Shown: positions 1-6,620 of the stretch, in pieces
Layout of the letters: every line of letters starts with the position of its first letter
Position numbering within the stretch: position 1 is the stretch's first letter
NCBI GenBank assembly: GCA_944386595.1
Contig: CALXBQ010000035.1
Coordinates: 1-45,892, forward strand
Length of the DNA: 45,892 nt
DNA from: an uncultured Clostridia bacterium
GTDB lineage: Bacteria; Bacillota; Clostridia; Peptostreptococcales; Anaerovoracaceae
Direction of reading: 5' to 3'
Translations under genes and position numbers: made by a program
The notes under the pieces: model-generated
The model's input: the letters and a program-made list of their open reading frames with translations, nothing else
Told to the model about the DNA's origin: nothing
Database searches by the model: none

Positions 1-9
1 AAGAAGAAA

Positions 10-126
10 TCCGGTGACAATGGCGGGGAGGACACACCTGTACCCATCCCGAACACAGAAGTTAAGCTCCCCAGCGCCGATGATACCTGGCGGGAGACTG
101 CCCGGGAAAGCAGGACGTTGCCGGTT
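10..126 (+). rRNA. rrf: 5S ribosomal RNA
   Basis: The sequence carries the canonical 5S core, including the stretch CCCGAACACAGAAGTTAAGC. The terminal helix pairs 11-18 with 117-124, allowing two G-U wobbles. It sits directly upstream of two tRNA genes, so the window probably begins at the 3' end of an rRNA operon whose 16S and 23S genes are to the left. Confidence 0.95.
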
Positions 127-140
127 TCTTTTTCTAATAT

Positions 141-215
141 GGCTCCATGGTCAAGCGGTCAAGACACCGCCCTTTCACGGCGGTAACCCGAGTTCGATTC
201 TCGGTGGAGTCACCA
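141..215 (+). tRNA. tRNA-Glu (anticodon UUC)
   Basis: A full cloverleaf is visible. The acceptor stem pairs 141-147 with 205-211, the discriminator base is A212, and CCA is encoded at 213-215. The anticodon stem is 167-171/179-183, and its 7-nt loop carries TTC at 174-176. The T-arm contains GTTCGATTC. It lies 15 nt after the 5S rRNA, so it is probably co-transcribed with it. Confidence 0.96.
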
Positions 216-222
216 AACCAAG

Positions 223-255
223 CCGCCAATGTCATAAGATGTTGGTGGTATTTTT
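223..255 (+). terminator. possible terminator between the two tRNA genes
   Basis: A 7-bp stem (223-229 with 242-248, one G-T wobble) and a 12-nt loop are followed by TATTTTTAG. It could end the rRNA/tRNA-Glu transcript or be a processing hairpin. The stem is modest, so the call is tentative. Confidence 0.4.
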
Positions 256-276
256 AGATTTTACAGGCAGACATAT

Positions 277-359
277 GCGCGATTGGCGGAATTGGCAGAC
301 GCACTAGATTTAGGTTCTAGCGGGAGACCGTAGGGGTTCAAGTCCCTTATCGCGCACCA
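277..359 (+). tRNA. tRNA-Leu (anticodon UAG)
   Basis: This is a class II tRNA with a long variable arm. The acceptor stem pairs 277-283 with 349-355, the discriminator is A356, and CCA is encoded at 357-359. The anticodon stem is 304-308/316-320, with TAG at 311-313 in the loop. The T-arm contains GGTTCAAGTCCC. Its last 18 nt and the following terminator are repeated exactly at 532-586. Confidence 0.96.
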
Positions 360-396
360 TTAAAAAAGAGATGTCAGAAGGCATCTCTTTTTTAAT
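342..396 (+). repeat. 55-bp direct repeat, copy 1 (tRNA-Leu 3' end plus terminator)
   Basis: These 55 bases are identical to 532-586. The repeat covers the T-arm 3' strand, acceptor 3' strand, CCA and the whole terminator of tRNA-Leu. Copy 1 belongs to the intact tRNA gene. Confidence 0.95.
362..393 (+). terminator. Rho-independent terminator after tRNA-Leu
   Basis: A 12-bp perfect stem pairs 362-373 with 382-393. It is A-rich on the 5' side and ends in TTTTTT, with an 8-nt loop. A second identical copy lies at 552-583. Confidence 0.9.
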
Positions 397-410
397 ATCG
401 CGAATAAAAT

Positions 411-538
411 CAGAAGGGACTTGAACCCTAAGAGGGCACGAGCGTAAAGAAGAAACGTCCGGTGGACGATTCTTCAGCGAGTGGTCCGAAGTCTCGGAAA
501 GGAGACGAGGAGAAAGGCTGCCTGCAGCCGTGTCCCTT
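411..538 (+). other. structured multi-hairpin element between tRNA-end duplicates
   Basis: The segment can fold into a closed multi-branch structure. The outer stem pairs 414-420 (AAGGGAC) with 532-538 (GTCCCTT). Inside are CCCT/AGGG (426-429/433-436), a long arm (449-454 plus 456-460 with 464-468 plus 470-475), GTCTC/GAGAC (491-495/502-506) and GGCTG/CAGCC (516-520/525-529). Its first bases AAGGGACTTGAACCC are the reverse complement of a tRNA T-arm sequence, nearly that of the adjacent tRNA-Leu. An open frame crosses it but shows no protein features. It may be a structured RNA or a small mobile repeat that targets tRNA ends. The fold is read by eye. Confidence 0.6.
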
Positions 539-586
539 ATCGCGCACCATTAAAAAAGAGATGTCAGAAGGCATCTCTTTTTTAAT
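532..586 (+). repeat. 55-bp direct repeat, copy 2 (tRNA-Leu 3' end plus terminator)
   Basis: Exact copy of 342-396 with no tRNA body in front of it. The two copies bracket the structured element in the manner of an attachment-site duplication. Similarity to the DUF4037 family begins immediately after it, at 587. The terminator hairpin within it is 552-583. Confidence 0.95.
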
Positions 587-1289
587 TCAGTGGATCACGA
601 TTTTGGATCGGGATTCTGCATGTGGATTTCAGAAGATGACTATGAAAAATACGGTATGAAGCTGGCTGAAGCAGACGAAGCCTCCCGAATCCAACCGGGA
701 ATGGCTGTTCCTGAGGGAAACGAGTCTTGCCGTATGTACAAACGGCAGAATATTCACAGATGAAAGAGGCGAGTTTACGGATTTCAGGAAGAAACTTCTG
801 GACTTTTATCCTGATGATGTTCTCAGAAAGAAAATTGCGGCAAGGGCTGCGGTTATGAGCCAGGCAGGACAGTATAACCTGCTCAGGTGCCTAAAGCGTC
901 ATGACAAGGTGGCATCTCATCTTTCTCTTGCCAGGTTTACCGAAAGCGCATTGTCCATGTTTCACCTTTTGAACCGAAAATACATGCCGTTTTATAAACG
1001 GGCTTATAAAAGCACAAAAACACTTCCTAACCTGAGGAATGCCGTGGCACTTGTAGAGAAGCTCTGGGAGATAACGGCGGAAACGGAAAAGGAAGATTGG
1101 AGAAATGCATGTGACAGAGCTTTCGGCATTACAGAGGAAATATGTCTGGAAACTGTAAAAGAGCTTAATGAACAGGGATTTTCGGCAGGAAGGAGCGGAT
1201 TTCTGCAGGACCACCTGAACGATATAATGTCCGGCATAGAGGATGAGGAAATACGTCGGCTTCCTCCGATTTACGACTACGGATTTTAG
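587..1289 (+). pseudogene. DUF4037 family protein, N-terminally truncated and frameshifted
   Basis: Conceptual translation from 587 gives the DUF4037 motif SVDHDFGSGFCMW in one frame. Near 670-690 it switches frame to a continuation starting WLFLRETSLAVCTNGRIF, and the C-terminal part then stays open to the stop at 1287-1289, including the family-typical AGQYNL..CLKR and LLNRKY motifs. Roughly 70 residues expected between DHDFG and TNGR are absent, and the whole N-terminal nucleotidyltransferase-like half is missing, cut off exactly at the 55-bp repeat. An ATG at 855 could start a 144-residue fragment, but it begins in mid-domain and has no good ribosome binding site. The molecular function of DUF4037 is not established. 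Confidence 0.8.
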
Positions 1290-1299
1290 GAGAATGATT

Positions 1300-1917
1300 A
1301 TGGAGAAAAGGGAAGATAAAATATTTAAAATAATATCGATTGAGTGGGATATGTTTCAGGATGTGAACAATATAGGGGGAAGGGCATCCTGTCAGGATGA
1401 TTACGAGACCTTTGAAATAATGAGAAGAAGCCAGTACGAAAACTGGACAGAGGAAATGCTGGACATATATCTTAATTGGGTATCCATATCGCGGAAAGCC
1501 GGAAGAAATCTTGTCGCGGAGAAGTACGGAAGGATGATGCAGCACACGGATCCGCTTTATTACAAGGAAAAAATAGAACCTGAGCTTCCGGCTTTATCAG
1601 AAAGGCAGAGGGAACTTATCGATGAAATAACAGGTGTGCTGGTAGCGTGGGAGGACGAGTTCGGAAGAAATTACCCGAAACTTTCCGGAGCGGGCCGGCC
1701 GGTTCACGAAGAAGATGATACGGGCGGTTTTACATCGGTGGAAACATATAACCGGGGCGAACTGGCAACGTATCCCGTAGAACTTCTGAAAGCATACAAA
1801 GAATATATAGACAGACTTCAATCCGAAGGAAAGTCCATTTCGGTCATGGACAGGGAAACTATGGCGGCTCTTTACGGATATGAGTCAATTGACGATGCAG
1901 AGGAGAGCATAAGGTGA
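1300..1917 (+). CDS. DUF4125 family protein
   Basis: This 205-residue soluble protein has the DUF4125 pattern: IEWDMF, GGRASCQ, IMRRSQ, a GRNL-EKYGRMM segment, and TSVETYNRGELATYP near the C terminus. The start at 1300 is preferred because AGGAG (1288-1292, overlapping the upstream stop codon) lies 7 nt in front of it; the ATG at 1294 is only 1 nt away from that site. DUF4125 genes often sit beside DUF4037 genes in Firmicutes, and here the DUF4037 partner is broken, so this gene may have lost its partner. Function is unknown. No membrane segments are seen. It ends 22 nt from the convergent exonuclease gene, with no clear terminator between them. Confidence 0.8.
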   Translation: MEKREDKIFKIISIEWDMFQDVNNIGGRASCQDDYETFEIMRRSQYENWTEEMLDIYLNWVSISRKAGRNLVAEKYGRMMQHTDPLYYKEKIEPELPALSERQRELIDEITGVLVAWEDEFGRNYPKLSGAGRPVHEEDDTGGFTSVETYNRGELATYPVELLKAYKEYIDRLQSEGKSISVMDRETMAALYGYESIDDAEESIR

Positions 1918-1939
1918 CGCTGTATAAACGGTAACTCTA

Positions 1940-2935
1940 CTAATACAGCATCAGAGGTATTCGGCTTTTGAAGAATTCCTTAACGAACAGGTTTATCTCC
2001 ATATAAGGTACTCCGCTGTCAGATGAGCATATGAGATATCCGCTTTCCATGCCGGGAAGGCGTTCAAAAGCGGCAGATACGTCTTCGCCTAATATCCGGC
2101 GGGCATCAAGAAAGGTTATTCCCTGTTCACATTCGCAGGGAAATACGACATCGATAGAGCCGCCTGAGCGAACGGCGGTGACGGAATAGGGAGTTTCCGC
2201 CGTAGGAAAAGAGATGTAATCGAGGGGATCGTTTAAAATACCTCTGACGGTAAGCTTTTTGCCGGAAAGGCGGATGCCTCTTACGTAGCCGCACGAAACG
2301 GGGAAACCTGTCCTGAACATAGCTTTGTGGAAGTCAGTGCTTCTTATGACAGGAAGGAGCCTGTAGAGCTGTCTTATATCGTCGGCGTTGTGAAGAAGGA
2401 TTTTGTCACGAAGCGCGAAGCTTCCGGTGTTAAGGTAGCGTTCAAAGAGCTTTACGCTTTCATAGCCTGAGATAGTGTCCGCTCTGGAAGTCGATATACC
2501 GAGGAATTCCTCTATATCTTTCTGCCTGAGTCCGGAAAGCATGTTTCTGAGTGAAGAGTAATCCCGGACAACGGTGTAAAGATCAAGATTATATTTATCC
2601 GGTACGGATACTCCGTACAAAGAGGCGCGTTTTGAAAGAAAAGGGACGTCGAAATGTCTGCCGTTATACGTTATTATCACGTCGGCTTCGGAAAGAAGAG
2701 AGCAGGTTTCCTCGATTATGAGCTTTTCGTCCGAGAGATCCTCTGCGAGAAGCTGGATGAAACGGGTTTCGGATTCATCGATCAGAATAATCCCGGAAAG
2801 TATGAGCCGTGAAGATGCCGGATTCAGACCCGTTGTTTCTATATCAAAGACTGCAATTTTTTGTTTTTCAAAATACATATTGAAGATTCTGCCGGGTGAA
2901 GGCAGAGGCGATACATTGTCAGTAATTCTAAGCAT
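1940..2935 (-). CDS. YprB-like ribonuclease H-fold (DEDD) exonuclease
   Basis: A 331-residue protein with a DnaQ/RNase H-fold exonuclease core. Motif I is AVFDIETTGL (D31, E33), motif II is ITYNGRHFDVPFL, and a late Asp occurs in HNADDIRQLYRL. The layout and the C-terminal extension resemble Bacillus YprB proteins, so a single-strand-specific nuclease role is likely; the substrate is unknown. The ATG at 2935 is chosen because GGAT lies 6-9 nt upstream. Opening the frame at 3004 would translate straight through a strong hairpin. A consensus promoter lies at 3060-3087 on the same strand, leaving a leader of about 115 nt with two hairpins. Confidence 0.8.
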   Translation of the reverse strand: MLRITDNVSPLPSPGRIFNMYFEKQKIAVFDIETTGLNPASSRLILSGIILIDESETRFIQLLAEDLSDEKLIIEETCSLLSEADVIITYNGRHFDVPFLSKRASLYGVSVPDKYNLDLYTVVRDYSSLRNMLSGLRQKDIEEFLGISTSRADTISGYESVKLFERYLNTGSFALRDKILLHNADDIRQLYRLLPVIRSTDFHKAMFRTGFPVSCGYVRGIRLSGKKLTVRGILNDPLDYISFPTAETPYSVTAVRSGGSIDVVFPCECEQGITFLDARRILGEDVSAAFERLPGMESGYLICSSDSGVPYMEINLFVKEFFKSRIPLMLY

Positions 2936-2965
2936 TTTTCTATCCTTTTTCCGATATATCCTGAA

Positions 2966-3001
2966 AACAAAACAGACTGCAGGGGAGCAGTCTGTTTTGT
3001 T
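2966..3001 (-). promoter_or_regulatory. terminator-like hairpin in the leader of the exonuclease gene
   Basis: A perfect 15-bp inverted repeat (2966-2980 with 2987-3001, 6-nt loop) lies between the promoter at 3060-3087 and the start at 2935. Read on the minus strand it ends in CTGTTTTGTTTT, which resembles an intrinsic terminator. A smaller hairpin (3033-3039/3045-3051) sits near the expected transcript 5' end. Together they could form an attenuation-type leader, but no regulator or leader peptide is visible. Confidence 0.55.
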
Positions 3002-3059
3002 CAAAAGGGGTATTGGGATTAGAGATTAATGAGGTTATCAGGGGGATAACCACGCTTTT

Positions 3060-3087
3060 ATTATAGCAAAAGTTACTCAAAAATCAA
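3060..3087 (-). promoter_or_regulatory. sigma-A-type promoter for the exonuclease gene
   Basis: On the minus strand, TTGATT (3082-3087) and a perfect TATAAT (3060-3065) are 16 nt apart in an AT-rich stretch. Confidence 0.7.
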
Positions 3088-3116
3088 TAGTTTTTTGTTA
3101 TTTTTGCGAACATATT

Positions 3117-3160
3117 TTGTTATTTTCGTATGCCTGATATGATATAATGGTAACGGAGGA
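3117..3160 (+). promoter_or_regulatory. promoter and RBS of the NUDIX gene
   Basis: A perfect TATAAT lies at 3143-3148. The -35 candidate is weak: TTATTT at 3120-3125 with a 17-nt spacer. GGAGGA at 3155-3160 is 5 nt before the ATG at 3166. The leader would be only about 10-12 nt long. Confidence 0.6.
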
Positions 3161-3165
3161 AAGAA

Positions 3166-3699
3166 ATGATTTACGAAGAGAAAACGATTAAAAGCGAGAG
3201 AATATACGAAGGAAACATTTTAAATCTGCGTAAGGATACCGTAACCGTAATAAACGGACAGTCCGAAAGGGAAATCGTCGAACATGGCGGCGGAGCCGTA
3301 ATTATCGCGGTGACGAAGGATAATAAAATCGTAATGGTCCGTCAGTACAGGAAGGCTGCGGGACGGGTGATGCTGGAGCTTCCGGCGGGAAAGCGTGACG
3401 GAGACGAGGATTTTTCCGTAACGGCCGAAAGAGAGCTTAAGGAGGAAACCGGATATACGGCAGGCGCGATGAAATTTGTTTCAAGGATGTACACCAGTCC
3501 CGGATACACGGAGGAAACCCTTTACATTTATCTTGCGACGGATCTGACCCCGGGGGAAACAGACTTTGACGACAACGAAGCCTTAGACATAGAAGAATAT
3601 CCCATTGACGAGGCAGTGTCCATGGTTCTTTCGGGAAAGATAGAGGACGGAAAATCACAGGCGGGAATTCTCATGGCAAATGAGATACTGAGGAGATAA
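3166..3699 (+). CDS. nudF: NUDIX hydrolase, ADP-ribose pyrophosphatase type
   Basis: A 177-residue protein with a complete NUDIX box (G-x5-E-x7-REL-x-EE-x-GY) that starts in LPAGKRDGDEDF and ends in RELKEETGY. Upstream it has the GGGAV segment, and downstream it has SPGYTEE, which is typical of the NudF/YqkG group that hydrolyses ADP-ribose to AMP and ribose 5-phosphate. Length and motif spacing fit the family. It is followed 16 nt later by a XerD-like recombinase, a pairing that is common in Firmicutes (nudF near xerD), so this is probably a housekeeping pair transcribed together. Confidence 0.88.
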   Translation: MIYEEKTIKSERIYEGNILNLRKDTVTVINGQSEREIVEHGGGAVIIAVTKDNKIVMVRQYRKAAGRVMLELPAGKRDGDEDFSVTAERELKEETGYTAGAMKFVSRMYTSPGYTEETLYIYLATDLTPGETDFDDNEALDIEEYPIDEAVSMVLSGKIEDGKSQAGILMANEILRR

Positions 3700-3715
3700 C
3701 AGAGGGAGTACAGGC

Positions 3716-4606
3716 ATGGAATTAAAGTTTTTTTTGGAGTACCTTGAAAGGGAAAGAAAGGTATCTCGGAGTACGGCCGACGCGTACGGAAGGGATCTGG
3801 CGTATTTTGAGAAGTTCCTTCTGACGAGAGGCGTGACAAAAGCCGAAGATGCGTCAGGAGCCGATGTGGCGGCATTTCTCATCGCCCTTAAGGACAGGGG
3901 AAGATCCGACGCTACAATAAACAGGAGGATTTCGTCCGTAAGAGCTTACTACAAGTACCTTGTGTCAAAGGGCGCCATATCCGTCAATCCTGCGGCAGAT
4001 ATAAAGACTCCTCGGGTGAAGAGAAACGATATTGATTTTCTCACGGTGGCAGAAGTTGAAAGACTGCTCGCTCAGCCGGACGAAACGGTGAAAGGCATAC
4101 GGGACAGGGCTCTTCTGGAAGTGCTTTACGCTACGGGAATAAAGGTCAGCGAGCTTATAGAGCTTAAGCTCTCCGATGCAAATCTTCGCATGGGCTTTAT
4201 AACCTTAAACGGGGATCACGGCAGAGCGCGGATAGTCCCGATGGGAGGTCCTGCGCGGGAGGCGCTTTCGTCATATATAGCCACTGCGAGAAAAGCGTAT
4301 ATGAAGGAGAAGGATACGGAAGATCCGAACGGAATGCTTTTCGTAAATTACATGGGAGGTCCGCTGACCAGGCAGGGCTGCTGGAAGATACTTCAGACGT
4401 ACGGAAAGGAATCAGGTCTTGATGGCAAAATTTCTCCCCATATTTTGAGGACGTCCTTTGCCGTGCATATGGTGCAGAACGGAGCCGACCTTAAGACTTT
4501 GCAGGAGCTCATGGGCCACGAGGACGTGATGGCGATGAAGGTGTACTTCTCCATGACGAAAAACAGGATAAAGGACGTATACGACAGGACTCATCCGAGA
4601 GCGTAA
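3716..4606 (+). CDS. XerD-like tyrosine recombinase with altered catalytic residues
   Basis: A 296-residue protein with an N-terminal SAM-like core-binding domain (about 1-90) and a C-terminal tyrosine recombinase domain (about 105-296), the usual XerD length. The conserved catalytic residues H242, R245, H268 and the nucleophile Y277 are present, at a spacing that matches E. coli XerD. The first catalytic Arg is Lys (K143, in ATGIKVSEL). The beta-hairpin Lys position is Asp (D167, in NGDHGRAR). T246 follows LR, where XerD usually has His. The expected role is chromosome dimer resolution at dif. Given the changes, activity could be reduced, or this could be a specialised paralogue. GGGAG precedes the ATG. 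Confidence 0.82.
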   Translation: MELKFFLEYLERERKVSRSTADAYGRDLAYFEKFLLTRGVTKAEDASGADVAAFLIALKDRGRSDATINRRISSVRAYYKYLVSKGAISVNPAADIKTPRVKRNDIDFLTVAEVERLLAQPDETVKGIRDRALLEVLYATGIKVSELIELKLSDANLRMGFITLNGDHGRARIVPMGGPAREALSSYIATARKAYMKEKDTEDPNGMLFVNYMGGPLTRQGCWKILQTYGKESGLDGKISPHILRTSFAVHMVQNGADLKTLQELMGHEDVMAMKVYFSMTKNRIKDVYDRTHPRA

Positions 4607-4665
4607 CCATAGGGAAACTTCTTGCGCAGACGCAAAATGAAAATGCTGTGAAGTTAGACGCAATA

Positions 4666-4699
4666 CCGGCCGGTTGACATTGAACCGGCCGGCTTTTTA
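4666..4699 (+). terminator. Rho-independent terminator after the xerD-like gene
   Basis: A 10-bp GC-rich stem (4666-4675 with 4683-4692) with a 7-nt loop is followed by CTTTTTA. The -35 box of the next promoter overlaps the loop and 3' arm. Confidence 0.8.
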
Positions 4700-4708
4700 T
4701 GGTAAAAT
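4680..4708 (+). promoter_or_regulatory. promoter of the glycan locus
   Basis: TTGAAC (4680-4685) and TAAAAT (4703-4708) are separated by 17 nt, with an extended -10 TGG at 4700-4702. It overlaps the preceding terminator and lies about 36 nt before the first gene of the locus. Confidence 0.65.
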
Positions 4709-4743
4709 ATATAAGCATATTTATATGGGAAAGAGAACCGTAG

Positions 4744-6591
4744 ATGAAACTTTTCAGAAGTAAAAACTTTAGAATTTTTATACTTGCTGTTTTAGATATA
4801 CTGTGCGTTACGGCGGCAGCATTGGGAGCGCTGATGCTGCGTTTTGACATGTCTGTAAGTTCCATAGAGGAACAGTATCTGCAAAGGGCGCTTATAGGAC
4901 TTCCGGTGTACTATGCCATTACCATAGTCGTGATGATTCTGTTCAAACTGTACAACAGAGTCTGGACATATGCGTCCACCAGCGAGCTTTATGCAATCGT
5001 CAAGGCCTCCGTACTTATCGAAGTAGGAATAATGGCCTTTCACGTCTTTTCCGGATGCAGCATGCCGAGAAGCTATTATCCGCTGAACTGGGGGATAATG
5101 ACGGCCCTTTTCCTCTGCGTAAGGTTTGCAAAGGCTTTCCTGAAGTCAATGAAGGGCGCTGGAAGCAAGAAGGAAATCACCAACCGCATCATGGTAATAG
5201 GCGCGGGCTCTGCAGCCACGGTTCTCATAAAGGAGCTTCGCGGAACGGACTCCGGCTCTCAGATCATATGCGCCATAGACGACAACCCTAATAAGAAAAA
5301 CAAATACATTTTCGGCGTTCCCATAGTTGGAACGAGAGCAGATATAGAAAAAAGCGTAAAGAAATACGACATTGACGAAATAATCATCGCCATACCGTCT
5401 GCGGATATAGAATCCCTCAGGGAGATCATCAGACTTTGTCAGGAGACGAAGCTGCCCGTAAAGATACTTCCGGCAGTTGTCAAGAGTCTGACCACCACAT
5501 CTCTTTCACGGGAGCTGAGACCGGTAAGCTACGAAGACCTTTTGGGAAGAGATCCCGTTAAGGTCGACCAGGAGGGACTGGGGGACTTCATAAGGGACAG
5601 GGTCGTTCTCGTGACGGGAGGAGGAGGCTCCATAGGCTCCGAGCTCTGCAGGCAGATAGTTACGTATAAGCCTAAGAAACTGATAATATTCGATATATAC
5701 GAAAACAACGCCTACGATATACAGATGGAACTTGAACGACACTATCCCGACGTCAGCATATCGACTCTCATAGGCTCCGTAAGAGATAAGGGAAGGCTTG
5801 AGGCGATTTTCAGGAAATACAGACCTGATCTCGTGTACCACGCGGCGGCTCACAAGCACGTTCCGCTTATGGAGAAGTCGCCTAACGAGGCCATTAAGAA
5901 TAACTGCCTCGGAACTCTCAACGTGGCCGACCTTTCCGATAAATACGAAGTAGATAACTTCGTGCTTATTTCTACGGACAAAGCCGTAAGACCTACCAAC
6001 ATCATGGGCGCAACCAAGAGAATCTGTGAAATGATAGTCCAGATGTACGCAAAGACTTCAAAGCACACCAGGTATGCGGCGGTGAGATTCGGAAACGTGC
6101 TGGGAAGCAACGGCTCGGTCATTCCTCTGTTTCAGAAGCAGATAGCGGAAGGAGGCCCGGTTACGGTAACTCATAAGGAGGTAAACCGGTTCTTCATGAC
6201 CATTCCGGAGGCCGTGTCCCTGGTGCTTCAGGCCAGCCTTTACGCCAAGGGCGGTGAGATATTCGTCCTCGATATGGGAAAACCGGTAAAGATTTATGAG
6301 CTTGCGGAGAACCTGATAAGGCTCCAGGGCCTTAAGCCGGGAGAGGATATAAAGATAGAAATCATAGGCCTGAGACCGGGGGAGAAGCTTTACGAGGAGA
6401 TTCTCATGGATGAAGAGGGCCTTGACAAGACCGACAATAAGATGATTCACATAGGCAAGCCTTTGGACATAGACGAAAAGAGATTTATGGACAGGCTCAA
6501 CGCCCTGATAAAGGCAAGCTTTGATAACGGCTGTCACATAAAGGAGCTCACCGAAGAGGTCTGCGACACGTATACGATAACGGATAATTAG
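4744..6591 (+). CDS. membrane NDP-sugar 4,6-dehydratase (PglF/CapD family)
   Basis: A 615-residue protein with about four N-terminal membrane segments (about 10-125), a CoA-binding-like Rossmann domain (from about 150) and a second NAD-binding SDR domain starting at the glycine motif TGGGGSIGSE (about 289). The active-site region STDKAVRPTNIMGATKR lacks the classical Tyr of YxxxK and has Met instead, as in FlaA1/PglF-type dehydratases. It is therefore predicted to turn UDP-GlcNAc (or a related NDP-hexose) into the 4-keto-6-deoxy sugar at the inner membrane. It is the first gene after the locus promoter and is followed 29 nt later by a sugar aminotransferase, the usual next step. Substrate stereochemistry cannot be read from sequence. 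Confidence 0.85.
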   Translation: MKLFRSKNFRIFILAVLDILCVTAAALGALMLRFDMSVSSIEEQYLQRALIGLPVYYAITIVVMILFKLYNRVWTYASTSELYAIVKASVLIEVGIMAFHVFSGCSMPRSYYPLNWGIMTALFLCVRFAKAFLKSMKGAGSKKEITNRIMVIGAGSAATVLIKELRGTDSGSQIICAIDDNPNKKNKYIFGVPIVGTRADIEKSVKKYDIDEIIIAIPSADIESLREIIRLCQETKLPVKILPAVVKSLTTTSLSRELRPVSYEDLLGRDPVKVDQEGLGDFIRDRVVLVTGGGGSIGSELCRQIVTYKPKKLIIFDIYENNAYDIQMELERHYPDVSISTLIGSVRDKGRLEAIFRKYRPDLVYHAAAHKHVPLMEKSPNEAIKNNCLGTLNVADLSDKYEVDNFVLISTDKAVRPTNIMGATKRICEMIVQMYAKTSKHTRYAAVRFGNVLGSNGSVIPLFQKQIAEGGPVTVTHKEVNRFFMTIPEAVSLVLQASLYAKGGEIFVLDMGKPVKIYELAENLIRLQGLKPGEDIKIEIIGLRPGEKLYEEILMDEEGLDKTDNKMIHIGKPLDIDEKRFMDRLNALIKASFDNGCHIKELTEEVCDTYTITDN

Positions 6592-6620
6592 AGGCGCGGC
6601 ATAAAAGGAGAATGCGAAGC

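Noticed and set aside
462-659. 65-codon open frame across the repeat region
   Set aside because: It runs through the structured element, the duplicated tRNA end and the start of the DUF4037 remnant, so it is not a coherent gene.
2936-3004. N-terminal extension of the exonuclease to 3004
   Set aside because: It would translate across the leader hairpin and lacks a ribosome binding site; the start at 2935 has one.
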